Source: JAKJGV01 sp964617565 (lineage in GTDB: Bacteria > Verrucomicrobiota > Kiritimatiellia > CAIQIC01 > JAGNIJ01). Taken from it: DNA of 53,667 bases. Shown in pieces: positions 8,678 through 18,359 of the stretch. The notes beneath the pieces are model-generated. The model searched no databases. It was not told the DNA's origin and saw nothing but the letters and a program-made list of their open reading frames with translations. The stretch's first letter is position 1. Each line of letters opens with the position of its first letter. The DNA is taken from contig CAZTYH010000012.1 in NCBI GenBank assembly GCA_964617565.1, positions 1 to 53,667 on the forward strand, written 5' to 3'. The position numbers and the translations under genes are program-made.

Positions 8678-9847
8678 ATGAAAATCCTTTTTCTGGCACC
8701 CCAACCTTTTTTCAGAGTGCGCGGCACGCCGATCAATGTCCGCAACGTGATCGGTGTGCTTGGCGAGGCCGGGCATTCCGTGGACCTCCTATGCTATCCG
8801 TGGGGGGAGGACGTGGACCTCAAGGGCGTCCGCATCCTGCGCAGCCCGGCCGTGCCTGGATTGCGCGAGGTCGGCGTGGGCATTTCCGCCTCGAAGTTCA
8901 TTCTCGATTTTCTGATGTTCTTTCGCGCATGGGCGCTTTGCTGGCGCAACCGGTACGATGTGATTCATGCCGTCGAGGAGTCGGCCTTTTTCGGCATGTG
9001 GCTTGCGAAGCTCTTCAGGGCCCGGCTGGTGTATGATGTGGACTCCTGTATTTCTGATCAGTTGCGTGACAGCCGCTTGGGTTTGTTCCGCTCCCTTTCG
9101 ACCCTGGCGGAATCGTTCGAGCGCGCGGCGATCCGTCGCGCGGCATTTGTGCTGACCGTCTGCAGGTCGCTCACCGACTGGGTGCGTTCGCTGGTGCCGG
9201 AAGCCAAAGTTGTGCAGATCGAAGACGCGCCGCTGCAGGCGTCGTTCCAACAGGACGAAGCGGGGGCGGAGCGGTTGCGGAAGGATTGGGCACTGGATGG
9301 ATTTCCCGTGGTGGTTTACACGGGCAACATGGCGCCCTACCAGGGCGTGGACCTGTTGATCCGGGCGTTCAGCATTGTCCGTCGGCGCATGGCCGATGTG
9401 CGTTGTGTGGTGGTCGGGGGCGAGGAAGATGAAATCGCGCGCCTGCGGGAAAACGCGCGAAGTCTGGATTTGTCGGACTCGCTTATCTTTACGGGGAAGC
9501 GGCCGATGGAGGAGATGCCCGCATACATGACGCTGGCGACGGTGCTGGTTTCGCCCCGGACGAAGGGGGTGAACACCGCGCTGAAGATCTATACCTATAT
9601 GCAGAGCGGTAAACCGATTGTGGCGACGCGGCTCGCGACCCATACGCAGGTGCTGGATGAAAGCTGCGCGGTGCTTGTTCAACCGCAGCCGGACGATCTT
9701 GCTGAAGGCATATTGCAGGTCTTGCGCGAACCGCTCATTGCCGCGGCATTGGGCCGCGAAGCCAAGGCCCGCGTCGCAGCTCAATACAGCCTGGCCAGTT
9801 TCCGCCACAAGGTCCGCACGGCCTATTCCGAAATGATCGGGAAGTGA
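8678..9847 (+). CDS. Glycosyltransferase family 4 (GT-B fold)
   Basis: A GT4-type enzyme of 389 residues using a nucleotide sugar. The N-terminal Rossmann half starts MKILFLAPQPFFRVRGTP, where the Gly-Thr-Pro loop is characteristic. The C-terminal half has VVYTGNMAPYQGVDLLIRA, VVVGGE, and the donor-binding region ALKIYTYMQSGKPIVATR, where an acidic residue is often found but is less clear here. The family start is at MKIL (8678); an in-frame TTG at 8636 and ATG at 8645 could extend it by 11-14 residues. It follows the exporter and precedes lptD, so a role in cell-surface glycan synthesis is likely. The acceptor is unknown. Confidence 0.88.
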   Translation: MKILFLAPQPFFRVRGTPINVRNVIGVLGEAGHSVDLLCYPWGEDVDLKGVRILRSPAVPGLREVGVGISASKFILDFLMFFRAWALCWRNRYDVIHAVEESAFFGMWLAKLFRARLVYDVDSCISDQLRDSRLGLFRSLSTLAESFERAAIRRAAFVLTVCRSLTDWVRSLVPEAKVVQIEDAPLQASFQQDEAGAERLRKDWALDGFPVVVYTGNMAPYQGVDLLIRAFSIVRRRMADVRCVVVGGEEDEIARLRENARSLDLSDSLIFTGKRPMEEMPAYMTLATVLVSPRTKGVNTALKIYTYMQSGKPIVATRLATHTQVLDESCAVLVQPQPDDLAEGILQVLREPLIAAALGREAKARVAAQYSLASFRHKVRTAYSEMIGK

Positions 9848-9871
9848 AACTGGAATGTCCCTGCCCCCTGG

Positions 9872-9892
9872 CCTCTGACCTCCGACCTCTGA
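9872..9892 (+). repeat. Heptamer repeat patch CCTCTGA x3
   Basis: Three consecutive 7-mers (CCTCTGA, CCTCCGA, CCTCTGA) in the 3' flank of the glycosyltransferase gene, preceded by similar pyrimidine-rich sequence. It is one of six intergenic patches in this window built from a different 7-9-mer word. Confidence 0.6.
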
Positions 9893-9929
9893 AATACAGG
9901 CTTGGCTGCATGGTTCAGGCTGTGATAGC

Positions 9930-9959
9930 TTGCGCACGGTTTTGTGCTATTCCTATATA
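9930..9959 (+). promoter_or_regulatory. Candidate promoter upstream of lptD
   Basis: TTGCGC (9930-9935) and TATATA (9954-9959) are separated by 18 bp. The site lies about 20 bp upstream of the lptD ATG and includes its leader with AGGAG. Only a modest match to sigma70 sites. Confidence 0.35.
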
Positions 9960-9980
9960 ACAGGCAGGAGCGCCTTGAAC

Positions 9981-12161
9981 ATGATTCGATTACGCGCGTA
10001 TCTCGCGGTGGCGGCTTTGAGTGCACTCACGATCTGCATCGGCCCGGCCCGGGCCGAGGAGGGGCCGGAGTCGGCAGTCGCTGAAGGTATAGAAGTCACA
10101 GCGGATCAGCTTGAATATGAAGCCGATAAAAAGCTGCTCACCGGACGCGGCAACGTGGTGGTCTCGCACGGGCCCGACGTTCTTCGCGCCGATTTCATTA
10201 CGGTTCGCACGGATACACAGGATGCGCACGCTTTCGGCAATGTGACGCATGAGCGCGACGGCAGCATCTGGCGCGGCGATGAGATTCGCTACAACTTCAA
10301 GTCGCGCAAGGGCGATTTCGGTACCTTTAACGCGCACCTGGATATGTACCACGTCACCGCGCAGGAGTCGGAGCGGGTTTCGGCCTCCGAATTCGTGCTG
10401 AAGCGGGCGACGATCACGACCTGCGACAGTCCGCGACCGGAATATCGCCTTCGAGCCAGCGAAGCGAGAGTCCTGGACAACGAGCGCGTGGTGGCCAAGC
10501 ATGTAACCTTTTTCCTTGGTCCCGTGCCGATCTTTTACGTGCCCCGGTGGACTCGCCAGTTTGCGGGCGACAAGACCGACATTGATATCGTTCCTGGCTA
10601 CAGCTCCCGCATGGGCCCATACCTCTTGACGGCCTACAATTACCGGATCAACGATGTGTTCAAGGCTTCGACGCACCTGGACTACCGCGTGAAGCGCGGC
10701 CTCGGTGTCGGGCAGGATGTCGAGTGGGGCGATCAGAAATTGCCCTATCACGGCCAGGCTCGCGCTTATTACACGCAGGACCAGAGCCCGCTGGAGAAAC
10801 GCAGCGACGAAGATATCGCGGAGTATGGCGATCTCATTGAAAAAGATCGCTACCGTTTGAAGCTGTCGGATAACCGCTCGTTCACGCCGCGCGACAACTT
10901 GATCACCGAGATCCATTACGTCAGCGATCCCGGCATCATCGAGGATTTCTTCAACCGCGAGTTCCGGGACAACGCGCAGCCGGAGAACCGCGTGTCGTTG
11001 ACCCACCGTGGCGACCAATATTCGGCGGGGCTTCAGATCAACAAGCGGCTGAACGATTTTTATGAAAATGTGAATCGTGTTCCCGAGGCGTTCTTCACCG
11101 TGCCCCGGTTGCAGCTTGGAGAATCCCAGTTCTTCTATGAAACCGAGAACACGGCGTCGTTCCTTGAACGGGAATTCAAGGAGAGTTCGGGAAAGGAAAG
11201 CTATGACGCCTTCCGTCTCGATTCGGGACATATGATCTATTATCCCACCCGCCACTTCGGGTTCCTTAACGTGATGCCTCGCGCAGGCTACCGCGGAACC
11301 TACTACTCCAAGACATTCGAGGATACGTACCAGACCAATGTCGTCTCCAGCGTGGATACGAACGGAATCGTCAGCATCACGAACGAAGTGCTCACGCTCC
11401 GGCGCGACCTGGGGTCGGATGTGCGCAACCTCTTCGAGCTGGGTGTCGAGGTGTCCTTCAAGGCTTTCGGGGTCATTCACGAGGAGCCCGGATTTTTCAG
11501 CCGCGACGACCGGGGCCTGCGCCACGTGGTCGAGCCCTATGCGCGCCACACCTACAACCCGGAGCCGAACCTGCTGCCGGAATCGCTGCCGCAGTTCGAT
11601 TCCGTGGATACCTTGCGCAAGCGGCATGACGTGCAGTTGGGCGTGCGCAACAAGTTTCAAACGAAGCGCCGCAATCGCATTCATGACCTGCTCGATATGG
11701 ACGTCTATACGTATTACCGGATCGAGAAAGAGGTGAACCAGGAAGACTTCTCGGACGTCACGTTCAAGGGCCGGCTGCGACTGGTGGACATGTGGAAACT
11801 CGATTTCGATGGCGATTTCGACCCGTATGAAAGCGAGTTCAAAAGTTTCAATACCCAGCTCGGTATATTCTTCCCGGAAGACACACGTCTTACCCTTGAA
11901 TACCGCTATCAGAAAGATCGGCGCGACCAGGTTGCGGGCGAATTGGTTTTATATCCGGACCGTAACTGGTCCTTTTCGATTTATGAGCGATATTCCTTCG
12001 AGGAAGGGCAACTTGAAGAGCAGTCCTATTTTCTTCAGCGCAAGAGCCAGTGCGTGGGATACGGACTGGGATTCAGGAAGCTCGGCGAAGACGATATACA
12101 GTTCTGGCTCCAGTTGTGGTTGCTGGCATTCCCGAAGACCAGCATTGATCTGGGCATGTAG
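9981..12161 (+). CDS. lptD: LPS-assembly outer membrane protein LptD (OstA/Imp)
   Basis: The outer-membrane beta-barrel that inserts lipopolysaccharide at the cell surface, working with LptA and LptE. From ATG 9981 it has a signal peptide (residues 1-25, ending about GPARAEE), an OstA/LptA-like jellyroll (GIEVTADQLEYEADKKLLTG and the following strands), then a long barrel with alternating aromatic strands up to a C-terminal IDLGM. It has 726 residues, close to the family norm. The ATG is preceded by AGGAG; an upstream TTG at 9930 is in frame but would precede the signal peptide by 17 residues. It is the best evidence in this window for a diderm, LPS-bearing envelope. It probably heads a short operon with the epimerase and phosphatase genes. 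Confidence 0.92.
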   Translation: MIRLRAYLAVAALSALTICIGPARAEEGPESAVAEGIEVTADQLEYEADKKLLTGRGNVVVSHGPDVLRADFITVRTDTQDAHAFGNVTHERDGSIWRGDEIRYNFKSRKGDFGTFNAHLDMYHVTAQESERVSASEFVLKRATITTCDSPRPEYRLRASEARVLDNERVVAKHVTFFLGPVPIFYVPRWTRQFAGDKTDIDIVPGYSSRMGPYLLTAYNYRINDVFKASTHLDYRVKRGLGVGQDVEWGDQKLPYHGQARAYYTQDQSPLEKRSDEDIAEYGDLIEKDRYRLKLSDNRSFTPRDNLITEIHYVSDPGIIEDFFNREFRDNAQPENRVSLTHRGDQYSAGLQINKRLNDFYENVNRVPEAFFTVPRLQLGESQFFYETENTASFLEREFKESSGKESYDAFRLDSGHMIYYPTRHFGFLNVMPRAGYRGTYYSKTFEDTYQTNVVSSVDTNGIVSITNEVLTLRRDLGSDVRNLFELGVEVSFKAFGVIHEEPGFFSRDDRGLRHVVEPYARHTYNPEPNLLPESLPQFDSVDTLRKRHDVQLGVRNKFQTKRRNRIHDLLDMDVYTYYRIEKEVNQEDFSDVTFKGRLRLVDMWKLDFDGDFDPYESEFKSFNTQLGIFFPEDTRLTLEYRYQKDRRDQVAGELVLYPDRNWSFSIYERYSFEEGQLEEQSYFLQRKSQCVGYGLGFRKLGEDDIQFWLQLWLLAFPKTSIDLGM

Positions 12162-12227
12162 TCCGGCTGGCGGATGCAAGTGCCCCTCAGAACGGTCCGA
12201 TGCGTATGGGCCGGAGGTTGATTCCAG

Positions 12228-13172
12228 ATGCCTGTGAAAGCGGAATATCTTGTGACAGGAGGCGCCGGATTTATCGGCTCCAATACCGTGCGGTATTTAC
12301 TGGCGCGCGGCGTCCGTGTTCGCGTGTTGGACGACTTTTCGACGGGGCGCAGGGAAAACCTTACCGGTATCGAGAAGGATATTGAACAGATCGAAGGCGA
12401 CATCCGTGATCCGGCCGCGGCCCGTGCCGCGGCGCAAGGCGTCCGTTTCGTGCTCCACATGGCCGCCATCCCCTCGGTTCCGCGTTCGATTTCCGATCCG
12501 TTGACCACCAGCAACGTGAACATCATGGGTACGCTCAACATGCTGCTGGCGGCGCGGGATGCCGGTGTTGAGCGATTTGTTCTGTCCTCCTCTTCATCGG
12601 TCTATGGAGATACGCCCGTACTGCCGAAGCACGAGCGGATGGATCCGTCACCGATGTCGCCCTATGCGCTTTCCAAGCTTGCCAATGAACACCAGTGCCG
12701 GCTGTTCCATGAGCTGTATGGCTTCAAGACATATGCCCTCCGTTATTTCAACGTGTATGGACCGCGACAGAATCCAAAATCGCAGTATGCGGCGGTCGTG
12801 CCGATTTTTGTCGAAGCGTTGAGGAACGGCCGGGCGCCGACCATCTATGGCGATGGCGAGCAGACCCGTGATTTCACCTACGTGGAGAATGTCATCGAAG
12901 CCAATCTCGCGTGCTGTTCCGCGCCGGATGAAGCGATCGGCCGCGTGTTCAATGTCGGTTGCGGAGGCCGCATGACGGTGAACAAACTGGCCGCCTCGCT
13001 GGGACGCGCGCTGGGCAGTACGATTGCGCCGCGGTTTGACGCGCCACGGCAGGGCGAAGTCCGTGACTCGCAGGCGGATATCTCCTTGGCGGCGAAGCTG
13101 CTCGGTTGGAAGCCGCGAATCGGGGTGGACGAGGGCTTGCGCAAGACGGTGGAATGGTATCTTTCCAACTGA
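12228..13172 (+). CDS. NAD-dependent epimerase/dehydratase (extended SDR)
   Basis: A sugar-nucleotide epimerase of 314 residues. The NAD-binding motif GGAGFIG is at 11-17, an Asp-Asp at 35-36 follows the second strand as in NAD-specific members, and the catalytic set is Ser122-124 with Tyr146-x3-Lys150 (YALSK). RYFNVYGPRQ and the late GDGEQTRDF(T)YV region are hallmarks of UDP-glucose/GlcNAc 4-epimerases and of the WbpP/TviC group. It would interconvert UDP-hexoses in the cytoplasm for LPS or polysaccharide synthesis, which suits its place after lptD. The exact substrate (Glc/Gal, GlcNAc/GalNAc or uronic acids) cannot be fixed from motifs alone. Confidence 0.9.
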   Translation: MPVKAEYLVTGGAGFIGSNTVRYLLARGVRVRVLDDFSTGRRENLTGIEKDIEQIEGDIRDPAAARAAAQGVRFVLHMAAIPSVPRSISDPLTTSNVNIMGTLNMLLAARDAGVERFVLSSSSSVYGDTPVLPKHERMDPSPMSPYALSKLANEHQCRLFHELYGFKTYALRYFNVYGPRQNPKSQYAAVVPIFVEALRNGRAPTIYGDGEQTRDFTYVENVIEANLACCSAPDEAIGRVFNVGCGGRMTVNKLAASLGRALGSTIAPRFDAPRQGEVRDSQADISLAAKLLGWKPRIGVDEGLRKTVEWYLSN

Positions 13173-13179
13173 GCGACGG

Positions 13180-13983
13180 ATGAATGCTACACCAGGCATC
13201 AAGGATCTCCTCGGCTGCTGCATTGCCGCCGCGCGCGGCGCAGGTGAACACGCGTTGAGCAACGAGGCGCGGCGCGCCGAGATTGTCAAAAAAAGCAGTC
13301 ACGATGTGAAGCTTGCGCTGGATATCGAATGCCAGGCGAAGGCTGAAGAAGTTATCCGGGCAACGTATCCTTCGCACCTGATCCTCGGTGAGGAAGGCGG
13401 AGCGTTCTCGGATTCGAAGGATCCGATGTGGATCATTGATCCGATAGACGGCACGGTTAATTTCATGCACGGATTGCCCCTCTGGTGCTCTTCCGTCGCG
13501 GTTCGCGTGGGCGGCGAAGTGGTCGCCGGGGCCGTTTACATGCCGGCGCTCCAGGAATTGTTCACCGCGACCTGCGAAGAACCTTCCACTCTGAACGGCA
13601 AGCCCATCAAGGTTTCCCGGGTGGCGCGGGTGGGGGATGCAGTGGTGCTTACGGGTCTCTCAAAACATGTGGGAAAGGATCGGCAAACCTTGTCCACGTT
13701 CGAAGCGATTTCCTTCAAGGCGCAGAAGACGCGCCTGATGGGCGCTGCCGCTGTGGACATTTGTAATGTGGCCTGCGGACGCGCGGATGGCTATTTCGAA
13801 TCCACGATTCAGCTGTGGGATGTGGCGGCCGCGGCATTGATTGTCAAACAGGCGGGCGGCCGTTCGGAGGTGCTGGAGCAACTGGACCCCATTCGCATGC
13901 GTGTGCTTTGCAGCAACGGACTTATTCACGATGAGCTGAAAGGAATCATCGCGGCCGCGTTGGCCGCGACGCGCGAGGCTTGA
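13180..13983 (+). CDS. Inositol-monophosphatase family phosphatase (SuhB/CysQ-like)
   Basis: A metal-dependent phosphatase of 267 residues. The three metal-binding blocks are present: GEEGG (Glu71/72), WIIDPIDGTVNF (Asp87, Asp90, Thr92) and WDVAA (Asp214). Such enzymes act on inositol phosphates, 3'-phosphoadenosine phosphates or histidinol phosphate. The ATG at 13180 lies 7 bp after the epimerase stop, so they are co-transcribed. A longer in-frame start at 13024 would run inside the epimerase gene and is unlikely. The substrate is undecided. Confidence 0.9.
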   Translation: MNATPGIKDLLGCCIAAARGAGEHALSNEARRAEIVKKSSHDVKLALDIECQAKAEEVIRATYPSHLILGEEGGAFSDSKDPMWIIDPIDGTVNFMHGLPLWCSSVAVRVGGEVVAGAVYMPALQELFTATCEEPSTLNGKPIKVSRVARVGDAVVLTGLSKHVGKDRQTLSTFEAISFKAQKTRLMGAAAVDICNVACGRADGYFESTIQLWDVAAAALIVKQAGGRSEVLEQLDPIRMRVLCSNGLIHDELKGIIAAALAATREA

Positions 13984-14035
13984 CGTGAAGGGCTGAAAGT
14001 TCGATGCTTCTTGCTTGTGGGCAGGAGACCAATTC

Positions 14036-14476
14036 ATGCGGACCAATACAACCAGGGCCGGCTTCACCTTGCTGGAAATTCTTGTTGTCGTGATGATCAT
14101 CGCGATTCTCGCCAGCATTGTCGGTGTAAGCGTTTTGCGGCGTCCCGGTGAGGCGCGGGCCTCGGCGGCAAAAATGCAGGTCAAACAGCTCAAGCATGCC
14201 GTGGATCTCTACCGCATTGACAACAGCCGGCCGCCGACGCAGCAACAGGGGTTGCAGGCCCTCGTAGCGAAGCCGACAGCGGAGCCGGTGCCGCGAAACT
14301 TCCCAGCCGAAGGATATCTCGAAACGCGCAGGCTGCCGCTGGATCCGTGGAATCGCGAATACATTTATCTCACGCCCGGCCGGCAGGGAGAACTTTTCGA
14401 AATCATTACTTACGGCAGCGACGGTGAGCCCGGCGGCGACGGCGAGGCCGCCGATGTTTCCAGTTCGGAAATTTAG
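14036..14476 (+). CDS. gspG: Type II secretion major pseudopilin GspG
   Basis: A class III prepilin of 146 residues. It has a short basic leader (MRTNTTRAG), the cleavage site Gly9/Phe10, the methylation-site Phe and the Glu at mature position 5 (FTLLE), and a hydrophobic N-terminal helix. The C-terminal half ends in ITYGSDGEPGG followed by an acidic GEAAD, which is the calcium-binding loop typical of GspG. It forms the main shaft of the type II secretion pseudopilus. AGGAG precedes ATG 14036. No other gsp machinery genes are in the window except the pseudopilin that follows. Confidence 0.93.
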   Translation: MRTNTTRAGFTLLEILVVVMIIAILASIVGVSVLRRPGEARASAAKMQVKQLKHAVDLYRIDNSRPPTQQQGLQALVAKPTAEPVPRNFPAEGYLETRRLPLDPWNREYIYLTPGRQGELFEIITYGSDGEPGGDGEAADVSSSEI

Positions 14477-14865
14477 TGGAGCCTTGGAGCAGAAGAGTGC
14501 CGGAACGGAAAAGATCTCTCTTGTCGTGCGGTGAAGAAGGCTTCACCCTTCTCGAGGTGCTCGCTTCACTGGTGATTACGGTCATTCTCGTTTTCGTAAT
14601 GAGTTCATCCCTTGCGACGGTCATGCGCGGCGAGGAATCCGCCGAGTGGCTTCGGCAGGGCACATTGCTGGTTCGCACCTTGTCCGCGCAATCTTGCAGG
14701 ACCGGTGGGGCGTTCATGGACGCATCCGGACAATGGAACATTCGCTCGGAGGACGTGCGCGTCCGGCATGACGACGAAGAGGAACGCTGGCGGGTTTGGG
14801 AGCTTACGCCGCAAAGCCGCTCAGGGCTCGTTATTCCTGTTGCGCTGCGGCTCCCGCCGCCGTGA
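14476..14865 (+). CDS. Prepilin-type protein, probable minor pseudopilin
   Basis: A 129-residue prepilin-like protein with the motif EEG/FTLLEVLASL and a single hydrophobic helix (VITVILVFVMSSSLA), followed by a short soluble part. Its GTG start shares a G with the gspG stop, so the two are translationally coupled; a second GTG at 14497 is possible. It is probably a minor pseudopilin (GspH/I/J-like) at the tip of the type II pseudopilus, but the soluble part is too short to classify. It converges with smc, whose stop is 11 bp away. Confidence 0.75.
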   Translation: MEPWSRRVPERKRSLLSCGEEGFTLLEVLASLVITVILVFVMSSSLATVMRGEESAEWLRQGTLLVRTLSAQSCRTGGAFMDASGQWNIRSEDVRVRHDDEEERWRVWELTPQSRSGLVIPVALRLPPP

Positions 14866-14876
14866 TGTTTCCCGGT

Positions 14877-17800
14877 TTACGTGGATGGCGCGTTTTCGGC
14901 CGGCTCCGTTGTGGCTTCCGCCGGTGGCGCTTTCTTTTCGTGATGCGAGAACTTCACGGAAACGATCTTGGAAACCCCGTTCTGCTCCATGGTCACGCCG
15001 TATAACGCCTCCGCTGCGCCGATCGTCTGGCGGTTGTGCGTGATGACGATGAATTGCGATTTCTGGACGAAGTCTTTCACCACGGTGATGAATCGTCCGA
15101 TATTGGCCTCGTCGAGGGCGGCATCCAATTCGTCCAGCAGGCAGAAGGGGCTGGGCTTAACCATGTAGAGGGAGAAGAGGAGTGCGACGGCCGTCATGGT
15201 CCGCTCGCCGCCGGAGAGAAGCGAAACCGTCTGGAGCTTCTTGCCGGGCGGTCGCGCGATGATTTCGATGCCGGACTCGAGGACGTCTTCCTCGTTCACC
15301 AGGACGAGTTTGGCCGAGCCGCCGCCGAACAGTTTCTTGAACATCTCCTGGAAGTTCGCGTTCACCTGTTCGAAGGTCTGCGAAAAGAGATCGGTTGTCG
15401 TTTTGTTGATGCGGCGGATCAGATCCATCAACTGCTGCTTGGCCTTCACGAGGTCATCCTGCTGCTGGGTCAGGAAGGTGTAGCGCTGCTCGTGCTCCTG
15501 GTGCTCCTCGATGGCGACGAGGTTCACCGGTCCCATGGCCTCCAGTTTCGCGCGCAGTTCGGCGATGGTGGTCTCCAGTGTTTCGCGATCCGGAATCTTT
15601 CCTTCTTCCCATTCCGGTTCGGGTTCGGACATCATCTGTTCCGGGGTGATGTGGTAATCGGCCGCCACCCGCTCGATCACGTTCTGTTTGCGGATGCGCT
15701 GCTCGGCCAGTTCAACATCAACCTGCGATTTCCTCTTCCGCGTGTCGTCCAGCGACGCGCGCTTCTCGCGGATGACCGCGTCGAAGCTGGAAACGGTCGC
15801 CATGCGCTGGTCGCGCAGCCGTTTGGCCTCTTCGAGGACGCCGTTGTGCCGGGTCATTTCATCGTGCAGGGGCTGCAACCGCGCTTCCGTGTCGCGTACG
15901 GCCTGCTCAAGGTCGGCAATGCGGGCCTGGTAGGAGTGGATGCCTTCCGCCCGGTTGCGCACCAGCGCTTCCAGTTCACGAATGCGCGCATCCAGTGGTT
16001 CCTTTCGGCTGGCCAGGTGTTCAACCTGCTGTCGCCGCTCCGCAAAGCGGACCCGGTAATCGGTGACTTCGGTGGACTTCTCGGAGCGCTCCTGCTCGGC
16101 GAATCGGAGCGTGTCGTTTGCAGCCGCCATCTCGGAGCGAACCTGTGCGTGACGGTTCCGCAGGTCTTCGATCTGGTTGCGGAGACTCGTCGCGCGTTCG
16201 CCGCCGGAATCGTGTTGTTCTTTCAGGCTCTTCAATTCCCACGATACGGTTTCAGCCCGCTCGCGGGCCTGCGTCGCTTCCTCGTCAATCACGTGACGCT
16301 CACCCTCTTGCTGGGCCAGTTTGCGCTGACCTTCCGCGAGTTGGGCGCGCGCGGCGGAGACCGATTCTTCAAAAGACTTTTCGTCGAGCGCCAGCGTTGT
16401 CATCTCCTGTTCGATCGAGACACGGGCGCGCTGCAATTCGTCGAGTTCCTGGTTCCATTGCGCGAGCTGGTGGCGGCGTGACAACGGGTTGGTTTCGTGC
16501 GGCTCGGGCATCCAGAATTCGAAAGAGCCGCTGCCGCGACAGATAGCGCCGTTTCGCGTGACATACGTGGCGTCCGGATGAATGGGAGAGGGGATGTCCG
16601 ACAGGTTTTCCACCACGCGCACATTGTGGAGCAGTTGCTCGACCATCGGGCGGAGCGAAGGCTCACACTGCACATGATCGCAAAGCCGTTCTCCGGCGCC
16701 TTCGGCGAAGACGCCCGCTGCGGCCGTAGCGGTTGAAACCGTCAGGACACGTGCGGATCCGCATGCGAGCCGCTCCAGCTCGCCGAGGATCTGCGAGGCC
16801 GCCGACGAATCGGAAACAAGAACCGCATCCAGCCATGCACGCAAGACAGCCTCGACCGCTGTTCGATACGCGGGTTCGGCTTGAATACGCTCGGCCAGGG
16901 ATCCAAGGATGATGGAGCGGTCCACCTGCAGATTGCTTTGAGGATCGAGCAACGCCCGCGCGCCGCCGGGGAAGCCGTCCTGTGCCGCCTCCGGGGTGTC
17001 CACCAGCTCCACCTGGGCGCGCCGCGCGGCGATTTGCGCGTCGGCCTCGGCGCGCCGGCGCTGGCAATCGGCCATGGATTGAAGCCGGTTGGACTGTTGG
17101 GATGTCAGCAATTGAACGCGCTGCTCAAGACGCTGCACTTCGTCGCGGAGCGCATTCAGGTTTTGATCCATTTGGGCCTGGCGTCCGTTGTAGGCTTCGA
17201 CGGAGCGCTGCAGCTCTACTTCCTCGGCGGCCAGCCGCTCGCGCCTGATCACGCCCGCGCGTTCCTGCGCTTCGATTCCGTAAATCTCATTTTGCAGATG
17301 CGAAAGGCGGCTTTCGATATCCACGGATTCCGCGCCGAGATCGTGAATGCGTTTGCGCAATTCCTCGACCTCNNNNNNNNNNNNNNNNNNNNNNNNNNNN
17401 NNNNNNNNNNNNNNNNNNNNNNNNNNNNNNNNNNNNNNNNNNNNNNNNNNNNNNNNNNNNNNNNNNNNNNNNTCCGTTCGGGCCTGCATGGAGCGATCCA
17501 TCGCGTTGGCGATTTCCTGTTCCGCCGCGGCGAGGTCCGCTCGATCGCGCGCGGCCTTCTGCTCGATCTGTTCCACGTCGGCCTGCAGCGCCTCTTCCTG
17601 TTCCTGGATGGAGGCGAGCCGAGATTCAAGCGTGCCGATTTCGCGGGTCAAAAGGCTCAGCCGCTCGCGCGTGGCATAGATGTCGAGCCCGCGCAATTTT
17701 TCCTGGAGGCTCTTGTATCGCTTTGCTTTGCCGGCCTGTCGTTGCAGCGAGATGATCTGGCGGCGCACTTCCCGGATGATGTCGGCGAGGCGGAGCAGGT

Positions 17801-18359
17801 TGGCTTCCGTGTGTTCCAGCTTGCGGATGGCTTCTTTTTTGTCGGCCTTGTACTTCGTGATTCCGCTGGCCTCTTCGAACACCGCGCGGCGATCATCGGG
17901 CCGGGCGCTGAGGATCATGTCTATCTTGCCTTGCTCCATCACGGAGTAGGAGTCGGTTCCGATACCGGTGTCCATGAACAAACGCTGAATGTCTTTCAGG
18001 CGGCAGGGGGTCTTGTTGATGAAGTACTGACCTTCGCCTGTGCGGAGTACGCGACGCGTGACCATGATCTCATTGTACTCGGTACCGAGCGCCGTTTCGC
18101 AATCGGAGAGGTTCAGGGTTACTTCGGCCATGCCGAGCGGTTTGTGTGTGTCGGTGCCGTTGAAAATGCAATCAATCATCTGGCCGCCGCGCAACGCTTT
18201 CGCGCTCTGCTCGCCGAGAACCCAACGGATTGCATCCGCTATATTGCTTTTGCCGCAGCCGTTCGGGCCGACAATAGCCGTCATGCCCGGATCGAACTCA
18301 AGCTTTGTCTTTTCCGCAAAACTCTTAAAACCAACGAGTTCCAAGCTTTTCAGGTACAA
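14877..18359 (-). CDS. smc: Chromosome segregation protein SMC, with assembly gap
   Basis: The SMC ATPase that compacts and segregates the chromosome as a dimer with ScpA/ScpB. From the TTG start at 18359 it begins (M)YLKSLELVGFKSF, with Walker A GPNGCGKSN at about 31-39 and the conserved FDPGMTAIVGPNG context. Two long coiled coils flank a hinge (around the LIQAEPAYRTAVEAVLRAWL region), and the C-terminus has LSGGER and the Walker B LLDELDAALDEAN. A strong AAGGAGG stands 10 bp before the TTG, which decides this start over the longer frame to 18416. The 100-N gap (17373-17472) lies in the first coiled coil; the frame is kept across it. Total length of about 1,160 residues is normal. Confidence 0.95.
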   Translation of the reverse strand: MYLKSLELVGFKSFAEKTKLEFDPGMTAIVGPNGCGKSNIADAIRWVLGEQSAKALRGGQMIDCIFNGTDTHKPLGMAEVTLNLSDCETALGTEYNEIMVTRRVLRTGEGQYFINKTPCRLKDIQRLFMDTGIGTDSYSVMEQGKIDMILSARPDDRRAVFEEASGITKYKADKKEAIRKLEHTEANLLRLADIIREVRRQIISLQRQAGKAKRYKSLQEKLRGLDIYATRERLSLLTREIGTLESRLASIQEQEEALQADVEQIEQKAARDRADLAAAEQEIANAMDRSMQARTXXXXXXXXXXXXXXXXXXXXXXXXXXXXXXXXXXEVEELRKRIHDLGAESVDIESRLSHLQNEIYGIEAQERAGVIRRERLAAEEVELQRSVEAYNGRQAQMDQNLNALRDEVQRLEQRVQLLTSQQSNRLQSMADCQRRRAEADAQIAARRAQVELVDTPEAAQDGFPGGARALLDPQSNLQVDRSIILGSLAERIQAEPAYRTAVEAVLRAWLDAVLVSDSSAASQILGELERLACGSARVLTVSTATAAAGVFAEGAGERLCDHVQCEPSLRPMVEQLLHNVRVVENLSDIPSPIHPDATYVTRNGAICRGSGSFEFWMPEPHETNPLSRRHQLAQWNQELDELQRARVSIEQEMTTLALDEKSFEESVSAARAQLAEGQRKLAQQEGERHVIDEEATQARERAETVSWELKSLKEQHDSGGERATSLRNQIEDLRNRHAQVRSEMAAANDTLRFAEQERSEKSTEVTDYRVRFAERRQQVEHLASRKEPLDARIRELEALVRNRAEGIHSYQARIADLEQAVRDTEARLQPLHDEMTRHNGVLEEAKRLRDQRMATVSSFDAVIREKRASLDDTRKRKSQVDVELAEQRIRKQNVIERVAADYHITPEQMMSEPEPEWEEGKIPDRETLETTIAELRAKLEAMGPVNLVAIEEHQEHEQRYTFLTQQQDDLVKAKQQLMDLIRRINKTTTDLFSQTFEQVNANFQEMFKKLFGGGSAKLVLVNEEDVLESGIEIIARPPGKKLQTVSLLSGGERTMTAVALLFSLYMVKPSPFCLLDELDAALDEANIGRFITVVKDFVQKSQFIVITHNRQTIGAAEALYGVTMEQNGVSKIVSVKFSHHEKKAPPAEATTEPAENAPST
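17373..17472. other. Assembly gap (100 N) inside smc
   Basis: Lies in the first coiled-coil arm. The frame is kept when 100 bases are counted, and total length is normal for SMC, so the missing segment is probably close to this length or differs from it by a multiple of three. Confidence 0.95.

Noticed and set aside
12162..12227. A hidden gene or terminator between lptD and the epimerase
   Set aside because: No open frame with a ribosome site and no clear hairpin with a T-run could be seen.
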